Assembly: GCF_037975245.1 (NCBI RefSeq)
Contig: NC_092575.1
Location: 5,575,501-5,635,500 of the forward strand
From: Apostichopus japonicus
Taxonomy: Eukaryota; Echinodermata; Holothuroidea; Aspidochirotida; Stichopodidae
Length of the DNA stretch: 60,000 nt
Direction of reading: 5' to 3'
How positions within the stretch are numbered: the first letter of the stretch is position 1; every line of letters begins with the position of its first letter. Of this stretch, positions 13,853 to 28,800 are shown in pieces. The notes below the pieces were generated by a model. It worked only from the letters and a program-made list of their open reading frames with translations, did not search any database and was not told the origin of the DNA. Both the position numbers and the translations under genes were made by a program.

Positions 13853-16800
13853 ACGCTTTAGCTTGTATGCAAGATAACTCAACAAGGGATTGACTGATCA
13901 TGATCAAACTTGGTGGGTGGGTGGCCCATAGTGAGTAGATGAACCCTATTGTTTTTGGTGTCCACAAAGGTCACCAAAGGTCAGTTATGGTCCAAAAACC
14001 CAAACTACTAAAACTGCAATAACTCCCAGTGCCAATGTGCGACAAGGTTGATATTTTGGGACAAGTTGTGAACTGGTTAGGGGAACATTTTGAAACTTAA
14101 CGGTCATGTGATCTGAGGTCACCAAAGGTCAATTAATGTTAAAAAACTAGTATTTTTGCGATAACTTGAGAACGAATTGTCCGTTAGGGTTGGGAGTTGC
14201 TTCAGTGTAATCCAATTGTCGACCCACATCTGGGTGACCCTTGACCTCAATTTGACCTCTCATGACCTTTTCATGTTTTGGGGATTTTTAGTTTCGATGC
14301 TATTTTCAGATGTCAAAGGTACCTTCCGATCATAAATATCGATAGGTTGACCCCCGTGTGACCTTTGTGTGCGAACTTATATGGGGTCAAAGTTTTGGGT
14401 CGGAGTTAGGATGGCTGTTCAGACTTATCGTGTTGATTTTTGGAATCAGCAGATCAAACTACATTTGAAACCAAGGTCAAAAGGTCAAAGGTCACATTAG
14501 AAAAAATGTGCTTAGTTTGGGAGAAAACAGGCGAAAAAGAAAATGTTTGGTTTTGATGCTAGATTTGGATATCAAAGGTACCTTCCGATCAAAAATGTCA
14601 ATGGGTTGACACCCGGGTGACCTTTGTGTGTAAAGTTATACAAGGTCAAAGTTAATTTTCAGACATTTAACTTGTCACTGACTCGACCAACCTGTAATGT
14701 AGCCTACAGTACTTTATCCACAATTAGCAGGTGGGCCTATGTATCTGGGTACACCGGATAAAATCACACAAGGGTAAAACTATACTTAGTACTAACCAGA
14801 GCCGACCAAGGCAGTACTTTTTTTAATATAAGCTTATTTAATTTTCAAGTACTATTATATGTATAGTAAAGGCTTCATAATTGACGCACCCCCATAATTG
14901 ACGCACCTTAAATTATTACTACCTGTAGCAACGATACAGAAGGCCACCTAAACTTTTTGCAGTCAAGCAGAATTACATATTTCATGATTTTGAATGCATT
15001 TGCTGACCAAGTTGTGGTATTTTTTAAGCTTTTAACATCCTCCCCCAAGTTTTGCACGTTTTTTGGCCAATTGGAAATCTTACACCCTAAAAATACCCAA
15101 CATTACCTCAATATGATAACACTACTCTCTGGGACATGACCTGTCTGAGCTTAGAGGCTCAGAGTCAGAGCATAGCAAACAGCATCTAAAGTCAATGGAT
15201 GTATACTTAGGCCTACACTACAGTTAGCTTATCGACGAATGTGCCAATTTAGGGGTATGAAAGAACTTGACACGGCAGACATTTTGTGGTCAAATTCTGC
15301 TGAATTGTACGGTGCATAAGCACAGAACCTTAAATATTTTGAGATCAGAACATTTCTGAGGAACTACACATATGAAAAACACATACAGTTGAGTAATTTG
15401 GATTTTTCCTTGATATATATCATTGATCAAATCCTTAAGTGCATCAATTATGAGCCCACCATGCTACTGGGCATGAAGGTATTGCCAGTGCTGAAAACCA
15501 CCAGTGACAGTTCTAGTCAGAAGTACAGTAAACTAATAATACCAGCATAGGCTTAGTATTGTGTAGTTGTACTATCACTACCCTACTACTAAGTGCTTAA
15601 GTCCTCCAAAATTCAAGCCAACCACATTGTATTCGGAAACGATGTCTTGAAAGCAAACATATTCATAATTCATAAACACACGGTCCCGTAATATGAATAC
15701 ACTGCACTATAGAATACTTAAAACTACAACCCTAGGCTACACACTATGGTAACGTGCATATACATGTACATATGCAATTAACCACGATAGGATATGTTGA
15801 TGCCCGTTTACAAGTGCAACCTTAATAATGTCACTTTAATTCAACCCAGAATGCTGGAAAAACTCCGAATTTAGCCTCAAATCATTGTTTAACTTGTTTT
15901 AAACAATCGACCGGACGATGGAGGTGGTACTTCCTTGAAAAGGGAAAATGTGCAATTCGAAAGATGAAAGGATTTTACTTACCTTTCGTTTTTATTTTTC
16001 AAGCCGAGGCAAAGTAATTTCCGAATTTCATCCACATTGTGAGTCCGACATCGTCGCAAACAGATATTTAATGAATATTCAACTTCTTTTGTTCAAAGTT
16101 TTGCTTGAAGCAATTCGATGGCTGCTTTATGAATATGTATTAAAGCGGATTTTCAGACGATATCCAAGCCGCAGTGTACTAAAATCTAGTGATGGGCTTA
16201 GCTCCCACAATGCATTTCACCGCTTTTGCGAAGTGTTTAACGATTGCGCAATAACACAAGTTTCAGAGCGTGTGCAAAAATGGGTTATTTCAACTGTATT
16301 TCAGTCCAAATTGGCCCGATTTGGACATAAATCGGTGAAAAAGTCATAGAATGAGATAAAATTCTCGAATAAAAAATAGTAACTTTTGTTGGCCTATATG
16401 ATATATGCTTTGCTCTGAAAATTCCAGAGAAAAAGAACTTTATATGAAGATGCTGAAATATTTTTAAGAGAAGAGAGAGTCCCACTTACTGTTACAATAT
16501 CTCTATACATGTAATTTATTGAGATAAAAAACCAGGTGTCTTTTCACTCTTTTGCAAGCAAATATGCAGTCATGTATTACATACTGTATTACCAACAATC
16601 CAATTTCCAATGGGATAACACCATCTTATTAATACTGTGCATTTTATCCTGACATAGTCAGCCAGTAATATGACAGATTGTACGGTGTTACACATGGTTG
16701 AGCAGCATAAAGTGCCATTCTAGATGTTGTACAGTACTGGTTTTTCATCCATGCAAGCATTTCTGACAGAGTTTTGCTATCAATAGCAAAACCTTGTAAT

Positions 16801-19800
16801 CGAATCTGTATAGTCAGCGCTCAATGGTGAAAGTACAGTACTAGTGTTACATGGTCAAATTGGATATATATAGGCAGTGGTGCTAGAAGCAATGAAACCT
16901 AGCATATGAGTTTGGGTTTGATTTATTCCACATAATATAAAGACAATGGTTACAGTTAAATTACAAGGAGGTGGAGGAGGAGAGAGGTGTGGATTCCACC
17001 CTTAGCCGGCCAAACGTTTTTTTTTTTTTTTTTTTAGCATCCAGGAGAAATCCACATTTTGCTAATCTGTAATGGAATTACAAATTGTAAAAAAAAAAAT
17101 CCAAAATGATCTAAAACTGTAAAGTGGATTAGCCACTCAGACGTAAAGTGTGAGTAATAAGCCATTCAGCTGCTCTCACATGCATTATATTTATACTGTA
17201 TATGTTGAGCTGCTCAGTGACATACAGACTACAATTTTTGCCACAACCTGAAACATACAGAGCCCTGCAGTAGTTAAGGTTGTTAATTTATGTAGAAATA
17301 AATCAATCAACATAGAGTTCTGAAAAATACTGGTGAACTTTAAAAAATGAAGCCGAACAAACTAATGTTTGAAATCAATCGTAAACCAAAGGTACACTGA
17401 GTATAAAGGTTGAAATGAAAGGAACGCTAAAGGCAGTCAAGAGTTTGAGAAGTTTTACTATAAGGTAAAAAGCTACACAGATTAAGATTTGGAATCCTTA
17501 AAGGCATTGAAGACTCGCCCCAGACTGCATGCCACGCTCTGAAAAAGTTAACTTTCCGTTGCTTGCAAGTGAAGTTTTCTGCTTGTCGCTACAAAATGCA
17601 GACAGTAATGAAACATGATACCTTGTTATCTTTAGCTGGACCTGAGATGTCCATCGCTGTATTGTTTGTACACTGTGCTGTGGATATTGACCGCAGCTAT
17701 ATATACTGACTGTGCACTAGTGTCTTATTACCGAGGGTAGCAAGCTGTGTGCATATTTTCTGTGATCAATGGTGGTGTCTAACACTTCTGTTACACCTCA
17801 TTCGAAACTAGGTCAGATTAGACGCATTAGACGTTTCTTTTTGCGCGAGTCTTCACACCCTTTAAATAAAGTCACACTAAGTTTGTATGTATGTACATAA
17901 AGATACAGTACCATTCACTGCAATAACCTGAAAACTGAAATTTATACCAAAGGCAACTGGTACCATTTGGTTCACCCAATTATCCGAGTGATTATTACTC
18001 CATTTCTTCAGCCCTACCGCTTAAAACTCTCTAACAACTCTTCAAAACTGTGATGTAAGCTAAGTGGGAGACTATTTACTCTGAACTGGGATAAACAATC
18101 CATTTAGAGGGAAAACAATAAGATCTCAATCTTAGGGACTATAAACAATGATTGTTTATCTAACACTGATGTTATTGTTATCATTTAATCTGCTATCAGC
18201 TACAGTATACAACAAATCTAAACAAAAAAACAATCATCTATTAACTAATCAATTAGATAACCCAAAGAAATGATTTACTAAGTTGGAATTTATTTATTCT
18301 TAAAAACCTCAAAATGTTGGTTTCAGTCGATCTGCCACCGGTGACAGCATGATGTTATAATTTAGTCAGGACTCAAATTTATAGTTTATTTGAACTACTC
18401 AGATACCACCAAAACAATCAAACTTCTTAACTTGTTTTATAGGGCAGTTTTCCTGTCTGCGGTCCTATATGCACTCTGCCTTTCAAATATGAAGTTATGT
18501 TAAATTGTTCCTCTGTATAAAAGACAAAACAGTTTCATAAAGTCATTTTGGCAAAGCAATAAAGATTAATTTACTCCTGGTGAGCCATTCCTTCATGTTG
18601 AGATTCAATGTCACAAAATGTTCATTTTCCCTGTCATCAATTTCCAGACTATATATATATTACACCATATATTTGAATTAAGCCACCCAAGTATACAATT
18701 TGTATTATTTCATTAATACTCCAAGGATTTCACACAACATGTTATTGTACTTCATTAACTGCAAGGGTTTCATAATTAAATTCTTTTTTTTTCTTTTTTT
18801 TTTCCCCTTTTATGAGAATTTTGTTGATTGACAGGTTTCGGCATGATTTGAGAGTTGACTGTGTATATGGCTTTGTTTTGCGAAGCTTATTTGACTAAAT
18901 CATTAATCACCCGTTAGATAGTGTAAACATCCGTTATTCACTACTGGATAGAACTTCCTGAAGTACTGTACAGTGAAATAATAAACTACTTAAAATAGCC
19001 ACAGAATTGAAAACAAACTGATTTTCTCCCTCTTCCCACAGTTCCTTTACTCTCAGATAATTCTCATCTTCGACTGTAACGCTGCACATGTCCCCCTGGT
19101 AACCCACCCCCCTCCCCCCACCAATGATATTTGCCATGTCCAAAAAAAACAAAGGTTCACTTCTACTGACTATAATTAACTTACTTCTACCTCCAATCAT
19201 ATATAAGTTCTGGAAATATACAAGTTCTGGAAATGATGAAAATCACAAAGCTTATGGTGGCTATGCCGAGCCTCTGAACCCCTTGCTGATGTACAGTAGC
19301 TTACACTTGCAGTTCCCACACTATGTGTACCACCCCCAAATGTTGTTCTCATTTTGCTGAGCCCCCCCCCGACCACACCCACTTTCAAATGTCTGTTGAC
19401 AACACTTATAATATATAGTACTGGATATGTGCACCCCTTATCACTGTATATGTAGCCAAGAAAAGAAAATAGGTTACCAAACTGCAAACCTACTGAGAAG
19501 CAAAAAAATTATAGGTAATAATACAGTATAATCATTTGTCAAAATCACTGATTCGGGTATGAACATAGGCGCGTTACTTTTGATACTACATATTCATTCA
19601 AGCGTCATATACAGTACTCTAACACTTGCCGGTCGATAAACTTATTCCTTTCGTACAATGGATTACATCAGGAAATATCTTCCTGAAAAGTCGTGCAAGA
19701 CTGACATCCATGCTGTAGGCGTAATGTCTGCCAGACTGGATGATGCTTATTCACTTTTGTATGGCTTGCCCGACAATCACCTACGATTACTTCAACGTAC

Positions 19801-22748
19801 CCAGAATACGGCAGCTAGAATTATTACACGTGGTCCAAAAACTTTGACCATATATCAAACCCATTCTCCCTGTATTGGTTACCAGTCTCCTACAGGATAG
19901 ACCTTAATATCCTCCAGCCTACTAACAAGGCCCTGGCCCTGCATGGTTTAGCACCGCAATATCTGATTAATAAGATCAGTCGCAGGCTCAACCCCCCCCC
20001 CCTCCAATCCCCAATCACTCTGTCCCTCCTCTCAACAACTACTCCATGTTCCAAAACGAAAGCCCAAGTCTTTTGGTCTAAGAAGTTTCACATAAAGCTG
20101 CTCCTTCTCTATGGAACCAATTCCCATTACACATGAAGTCAGCACCGAACATTAATATATTCCAGAACGGACTCAAAACATACTTATTTTCTATGGCATA
20201 TATCCCCGAGCACAAGCGCCACTGAGCATTGGGTTTCCTCTGGATATTGGCACTTTATCAATATGAACTTTATTACAAAACGAGTGTATCTTTCTCTTCG
20301 GACACTGTAGCTAAAACTCGGACTCTCTGAAATAAAACTCTGAAATTAACTTCTACAGAGTACAGGAATTTTTTTTAGCTTGATGGCATCGTGTTAAATG
20401 CATGATTATGTAGCAATTCAATAGCCTACATTCAATATTATATTGCTTGTAATGTAATGTCACTGTGACGTACACCTAACACACTTCATACTGTACAGTA
20501 TTGTACCAAAACCACTGACTGTATTTACTGAAATATAATGATTAATACTGCAGGCTTAACATGTGCAGTATATATCTAGCAGGGCTACAATGTCTTTTCC
20601 ACCAAAAAACTATTTTCTGAGGTTTAATGAAAGGTTGATCTAACACTCAGACAGAGCATTTGTATTGACTTAATATGAAAAGGAAAAAAAAAATAGTCTT
20701 GAATTTATTTAAAACATTTATGAGATGAACAATGAACAGGCTTGCCAAAAACAGAAACTTCAATATTGATTGTTTTTAATCAATGTAATTGGTAATTGTG
20801 TTAAATTAGGTCCTCATTTATTGAGCATACTGAGCATTAGGTTTCCTCTGGATATTGGCACTTTATCAATATGAACTTTACTACAAAACGAGTGCATCTT
20901 TCTCTGTAGATACTGTAGCTAAAACTCGGACTCTCTGAAATAAAACTCTGAAATGAAATTCTACAGAGAACAGGAACTTTTTTTTGCTCAATGGCATTGT
21001 GTTTAATACATGATTATATAGCAACTTGATAGCCTGTATTCAATATTATATTGCTTGTAATGTAATGCAAATGTGATGTACACCTAACAAGGCATTGTGT
21101 TAAATGCATGATTATGTTGCAACTCAATAGCTTGTATGCAATATTATATTGCATGTACAGCAATGTAATGTCAATGTGATGTACACCTAACACACTTCAT
21201 ACTGTACAGTGTTGAACCAAAACCACTGATTGTATGTATATAAACTGTAATATAAAGTTTAATACTGTACACTTAAACTGTGCTGTACATATCTAGCACG
21301 GCTACAATGTTTTCTCCACTGGTAACAGACTATTTTCTGAGGTTTTATAAAAGGTTACTGTACATGTATAATGATCATCTAACAATCAGGCAGCTATTTG
21401 TATTGACTTAATATGAAAAAGAAAAAAAATTAGTCTTGAATTTATTTAAATCATTTATGAGATGAACAATGAACAGGCTTTGCCAAAACAGAACTTCAAT
21501 ATTGATTGTTTTTGTTTAATCAATGTAATTGGTAATTGTGTTAAATTAGGTCCTCATTTATTTCTTACTTTCTTTTCAACTGGCCGAGAGAGAGAGACTG
21601 ATTACATTACTGTACATTAACACATCAAATATACAGTTAGATTCTCATTTAGTAGTGTTGTTCAAAATATAATGGTGTGGAAGGGTTACGGAGGGGGAGA
21701 GGTTTGCATGGGGGGAGGAGGGAGAAGAGAAGGGTACTGAAGAGAAACAGAAGGAGATGAGCATTGAATCTTTCACCAGGTACAATCAATCACTTATCAT
21801 ACATTGTACATAACTAGTACTGAACCAATTAAAACTTTTTAAACCAGTTATTTGTACTCATGTAAGGAATTTATGCAAAGAAAAAACTTCTTTATAAACA
21901 GCTTAGTTCGGATGTGCCAGGCTTGGAAAAACAAACAAAAATTATGTCATAACTTTTCCGTAAAGAAGCTTTAATTGGCATGTATTCAGTCAACATCAAC
22001 AACATCAATTAAGTTTAATACAACAGCTTCACATAAACTTTGGTCGTTTATGTAATTCTAATTATTTTTTACAAAACAAATGTTTGGATAAGTTTCTTAA
22101 TAAATTTTGGAGATCTGAAGGTAATGACACACAAATGTGTTTTAGTAAACATTTATTATACGATTTCTAGTGATTTATATCATATCTATTTATAATCCGA
22201 AACTCTTTGCTGATGTAAGAAGCCAGAATGCTACTAGAGAATGTTTGGTTGACTCAGACAGGCATTAGTCTGAGAATTGTTGGTGTGCATACAAAATTAA
22301 CTTTATGAATTAAAATCATATTTCCATATTAGTGGTTGATTTCCATTGAAACTACAGAAATGCTAGACAAGTTGGCATGTCTGCTAATGATAACAATGGG
22401 TGACTCTAGGGAGGAATTTAAGCAAACAAATTTAATTTGGTTGTATCATTAGTTTTGTTGTTTTCGCGGATTATATTCAAATAAATCTAATCTGAATTCA
22501 AATCTATCCATTTCTTCAAATCATACCAAGTGATAAACACGGGGGAGGGAGGGGGTCAGAAGAATGGAATGAGTGCCAAGTGTAATAAAACGAAATGTAA
22601 ATTCTACGTTTTTTGTTTGATCCTATATATACTCTTAGTTTCAATCATGATGGCTACCATTGACAATAATGAGTACACTCATACATACTGAATTGAATTT
22701 GTGTTACAGTTTGACATTTATATACCATGCTGTATTTTAAAAATTATT

Positions 22749-22801
<53 letters not shown>

Positions 22802-25800
22802 TTATTATTATAAATTTATGATCAATATCAATCAATCTCAAAACACTCAGTGTGTACATGTATGTAGTCAACTGGACAGTACAAAGTGTATTTAAAGACA
22901 AAACTGTCAATCTAAGATTGTGAATATTTAAATTTCACACCTTACTGCATTTTTCTAGTAAATGATGCAAAAATATACAACAACAAAATTATTTTTATTT
23001 TTAACTACGTATATTGAATCACACTCCCCATTTACTATTCAACAAAATGACTGCTTTATAGTAAATAATGAAAAAAAAATAAAGTTTTGTTTTCAATTCT
23101 AGCTATGTACAATGAAATCAAACATCCAGTCTTCCATTCAACATATATTCAGTAACTGCAGTTTTAACTTACCTTTAGCCTCACTTTACAGATATAATTA
23201 TATTAGCAGGGTGTTGGATACGGCCAACTGGTTTCCAACAACAGTAACTATATATTGTGCCAAACTCTCGCTCTGTCCACAGTACTGTACCTCTCTCTAC
23301 AAACATTACACTGTGTACAGTGCATACAGTACTAGTAACTACACATGGTCTGTTTATACTGTACTATTAGAACTTGGTCAAGCATTTCAACATCTCTGGT
23401 TTTAAACTGAGGGCACTATTCACAAACATTTTACTTCAAACTTTAATTTTAAAGGAGTTCTTAAGTCACACCATCATCATGTTTTACATCATTAGGGGAA
23501 TGAGATGATTTTACAAAAACAGTGAACAAGCAAGATCAAACAAACACAATTTAAAGGGCTTTAAAGTGTCATTCTAGGACTGGATGAAATCCGGCTAAGG
23601 AGTAAGGAACAGCACAAAATTAAATGATTTTACTGAAGAGGGAAGTTTACTGAGGCAGAACTAGTCCAATAGGGGAATAACACATAGTTACCACCATTTC
23701 ATGGCAAGCCATTTAGGTCAAAGTATTCTGTGGGGCTGTTCTTGAGCTTTTACAATTAAAATAGTAATATTACTTAAAGGAGTACATATTCAATTTTAGA
23801 AAGTTTAGTTTCATGATTTATGAAGTACACAGCCCTGGGAGGGGTAACAACATTCTGTAATCTGGTAGATCGCCCTCTATTATTTCTAAGATCACGTCGC
23901 CGATGGTGGAGATGACGGCACCCATGTACTAAACATTAGATTGTGATATACATTCATTTAAATGGTTTGTAAAAACCATTCAACATCATGCTAATAGTGA
24001 TAAGGTTTCAGTATTAGTTAACCCTCTGAGAACTTTTCTTTATTAAGGCTCAGAGGGATACCTTCCCTTTAACCAACTCTCAAATGGTCTGTAAATAATT
24101 TCACCATGCATTACTTAAGTCATACATATTAGTATTCCAGGAAGTCTTCCAACTTAAAGCAGTTGAATATGTTAAACATAGGCAATATGATACAGTAAAC
24201 CTAAAAGGCAGTTTCATACAATTAAAAGTTAAAGTGCGTAACATACATTAAAACTTAAGGCAGTATAATAATGATACATTAAAAACTTAAACCAGTATGA
24301 TAAGTTTGGTAGTTAAAGCAGTATATTATAATATATTCTTTAGTTTTGTAGTAAAGTGGTTGTCATAGATAGACGTAAATGAGACCCACTGGTCGAAACC
24401 ACTATACAACTACTTTTTAAAACCTGTTCTGCATCGGAAAACCACCACTGCTCGTTGACTTGTGAAAGATGTCCAACAGCTTTTTATTTTTGATTTTACT
24501 ATTGGTTCTAGGTGACATTAATATTAAATTGCTTCTGGATGATTGTATATATTGTATAGTGTTCATCTTCATATTTTGAATTCTTGTTTATATACTTTAT
24601 TCCTTACAATGGGAAGTAAACTCCAACTACTACTGATATTAGCCCACTTGCCTCTTAGTCTTGATTTTCTCTACAAAAAAATGTTCATTTATAATTAAGA
24701 TACACATTACCAAAGCTCAGTTGTAATCCAGCAAATTTTCTCTGTATACATGAAGCTTAATATTGCCCACATCATTACACAATGAACCTTTGTGTGTCAT
24801 AAATTTGATCACAAACTAGTTTCAAAACTTTGAATCCTCACATTTTTGAGAATAGTCATTTGTTTTCCATTCGGTTTAACAAGATCTCTGATGAAAGTTC
24901 TATTTAACATTGACAGCAAGTTAGAGACATGATTTAAGGAGGAGAGGGGGGGGGGGGTGGGGACTGTAGTTACTTGCCATAGTAGCAAAGTTATTATGAA
25001 GATCTATTTAAAATTGATAGCAAGTGAGGGACATGAAGGAGGAAAGGGGGGGGGGAGCAGTTACTTGCCATAGTAGTAAGATCATTATGAAGATCTATTT
25101 AGAATTTTATAGCAAGCAATGGACATGGAGGAGGGGGAGGGGGGAGGGGGGTAGCAGCTACTTGCCATAGTAGTAAGATCTTTATGAAGATCTATTTAGC
25201 ATTGATAGCAAGCAATGGACATGGAGGAGGGGGAGGGGAGGGGGGAGCAGTTACTTGCCATAGTAGTTAGATCATTATGATGATCTATAGATCTAACATT
25301 GATAGCAAGCAATAGACATGAAGGAGGAGGAGGGGGGGGGCTGTACTTTACTTGCCCGAGTAGCAAGGTCATTATATGAAGATCTATTTAGCATTGATAG
25401 CAAGTAAAGGACATGGAGGGGGGGGGGAGCAGTTACTTGCCATAGTAGTTAGATCATTATGATGATCTATCTAACATTGATAGTAGGCAATGGACATGGA
25501 GGAGGGGGGGGGGGACTGTACTTTACTTGCCCTAGTAGCTAGGCCATTATACAGTATGAGATATATTTAGCATTGATAGCAAGCAAAGGACATGGAGCGG
25601 AGGGGGTGAGCAGTTACTTGCCATAGTAGTTAGATCATTATGATGATCTATCTAACATTGATAGCACGTAATGGACATGGAGGAGGGGGGACTGTAGTTA
25701 CTTGCCCTACTGTAGCAGCATCAGTATGAATATCAGTTTAACACTGATAGCAATGCAGGAAGATGAAGAAGGAACTGTACGTCGTTTCCCCTCCCCCTCC

Positions 25801-28800
25801 CACAAGGTCACTACGAAGATCTATTTGTAACTGACTTTGTCAAGGCGTAAAAGATCTATTGTTGTCTATTAATACAACACGCCCTTGTTAATAATACAAT
25901 ATGCCACATGGTCATGCATTGATATATGTAGCAGGACATATAACAATGCAAACAAAGAGAGGGCCTGTTAACAAACAATTTTTTTTTTCATAAATTTCAA
26001 AATTATTATTTGGCCAATTTTGGGGAAAACCCCGCCCGGTGAATATAAGCACTGAAGCAATTTCATAGTCTTTCTTTTAACAGGCTGATCTTGTTCCTTT
26101 GTAACAAACAATTAAAAACTTACACAAAAGGTTTTGTTAATATTAGATTATGAATATCTACAAACTACAGTACTCCAATTATTATCAATTGGCTTCCATC
26201 CTCAATCCGGTCTCTGAATGAGTCATAACCCACCACCAGTTTCGTCTGTTTGCTCAAACCCTGTAGAGCGACTAATTAGGCCAACGATAGCAGCAAATGG
26301 GACAAAGGATAGCAAGTTAATTAAATTCTTGCATGGTAAGTAGTCTGCTGGAATCCCTATGAAGTATTCTACAGTAGCTATCTCAATGTATGGCTGTGCA
26401 TGCTACAAATATGAATGTTTCGCAACGGGAATGTAACGCAACATTAGTCTGCCTTCGCATATTAACGTTATGACATTCAGACATGACCGTGGGATGGGAT
26501 GAGCTGAAAGTGTATTAGCGTGTGAGAGTTTGATTTGGGTTAGTATAGAAAGTTAGCACTAAGGCCTGATGCTAAAACTTTTGGCCGACAGATTGAGTGT
26601 ACATAGCTGACATGTCACGACTTCCGACCACAAAAAATGGAGAAACCAGATTACTATACAGACGGGTAGACTGACGGACAGTGAAGATGAGTATATCTAG
26701 GAAGAACAATAATGACAGATATAGAGGACCTGCAAGCAGACAGAAAAAGACAGACAGGCAGACAGACAGACAGATAGATAGACAGACAGATAGATAGATA
26801 GACCGATAGACAGACATACAGACAGACAGACAGTGAAGGTTATCATTTCAATAAGACCTTTTCATTATCAATTACCAAACCATTAAAAAAAAAGTTCGCA
26901 ACTACTTAAATGATAAACTATGGTTCCCACACTTTTCAAGAAAACAAATTCCATACCATTTCAAGATCGACACATTGTTTTTAGGACATAGGGTATTTGT
27001 TATGATAGAATGAGAAGGAAGGGCGATGACCCAAGGAGCCAGTCATGGAGGGCACACAGTGTTAAAGGGTTACCAAGGACATTATAGGCACGGTAGAATG
27101 GGTGCTAAGGTTGTGAGGAGACAGGTAAGCGAGGAGCGAAGTAAATCTAACAGTTCTATAAGTCAGATTGTTAAATGTATTCTACCAGCTTTCGTGAGGG
27201 CCGCACCTGATAAAAATTGTCTGCTTTATGACAAGAGTCACCTCTTTGAAGTAGTCAGCAAATGTTTGCACTCAATCATTGCAGGTATTTAAGAAGAACA
27301 CTTAAGAAATATTGTAACTGGAATTATGTCAAAATCTAATATCTTTTTTGTTGAAAAATAATATTTTCTTTGAATATAATAACCACCTGAGCAGGTCCTA
27401 GGAGATACTTACAGATCACATCTTTCCACAAGAATCACACATTCAAGTAATTCCTACTCCTATTGCTATACCATACTACATGTTTTATATCATGAATGTT
27501 AAAGGCATAAAAGCTGTGATTCACAATTTATCACGTTGACAATGTTTCGATGTACAGTAGTACTTGACGTTTGCTGACCCGTACAGTAACTTACAGTATC
27601 TATCCTACCTACTGTAACATCTCCTCAAATTCAGAAAACATTTTCACTAAATTTTATCAACCTACAGAAATTTACAATATTTAGTTTCCCTACTTAAATT
27701 ACTACTTCTCATTAATACCTTCATTTTTCATTCTGAATCTATAAAAAACTGTCTAATATGTGTACTAATATATGCACACACACGCACGCACGTACGCAAA
27801 CATACACCATACACACATAAATTGAATACACATGATACATACAAAGACAGCATAAATTTCTGTTAACCTTTGATAAGAAAAAGACAATCTCAAAGGCTCC
27901 CACTCATAAACCATATCAATAAGACACGCTCAGTATCTAAAGCTAGAGATCTGTCAATCACTTGGTTTTCCCAATGGGTGCTGCTTGCCCCACATAAAAT
28001 TTATCTAGGTTGTTTGACTCTTTCCCAGAGCAATAGATGAAGTTGCACTTATATATCAAGGAGTCTGATTAAGAATGGATTCTTCTTCCTTTCTGTTTTT
28101 CACTGAATGCTGCATATATCGGAAGTAATTCCATAGAGATAATTCTGATAGGACATTCTAAATTCGGAGAGTAGATGGAATACTGTATTTCAAAAGTGTT
28201 AACTATGAATATTTAAGCAGGACATTATTGGGTTAATGCTCATTTTCTCTCTTAAGTATTTTACGACATGTGCATTGTTAATATGCGATACTGTAAGGCA
28301 CTATAGTATTTACGGCCTGTAAAGTTCCGAAGCAACTTCAAATTTACCCGGTTTGATCTGTGTCATTTGTTCATTTGTACTTCTAGAATCAATTCTGCCC
28401 AAAAGTGTCTGCTCTTGTTTCACGGTCACTAGCTTTGATGAACAGTCTTGTTTTCTCTAGTGTCCGTCATATGTATATAATATTATGTAATTCTTTGTTA
28501 TAACTACTTTTGTCAGTGAGTTATGCACTGTATATGAGAAATAAATTGAATTAAATTGAAATGGTTAATATACAATAGAACAATTACTTTACTCACCAAT
28601 TAAAAACGAAAGTGATAACTTTGAAGACCTGTGAATTTCTCTCTCACATGTAAAACAAAGATTGTAAAAATGTAATCCTGTAGTATCCTGATGAAATTTT
28701 AGTTCTTAAATTGCTTCTTGCCAGTTTTAGAAATTTGAAACATGTTCCTTTGAACTGCATTAAACATTTTGTACCAAACAGTTGAACTTGAAGTAAAAAC

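Noticed and set aside
15948-16349. 133-residue open frame on the plus strand
   Set aside because: Its last third lies inside dispersed repeat R2, which has a second copy at 8058 lacking the same upstream sequence; no domain.
24900-25765. Regular repeats resembling a CRISPR array
   Set aside because: Units are ~90-120 bp with G-run length variation and no unique spacers, in a eukaryotic intron: a minisatellite.
26572-26817. Minus-strand frame with repeated [12 protein letters not shown]
   Set aside because: Translation of a GACA/GATA microsatellite.
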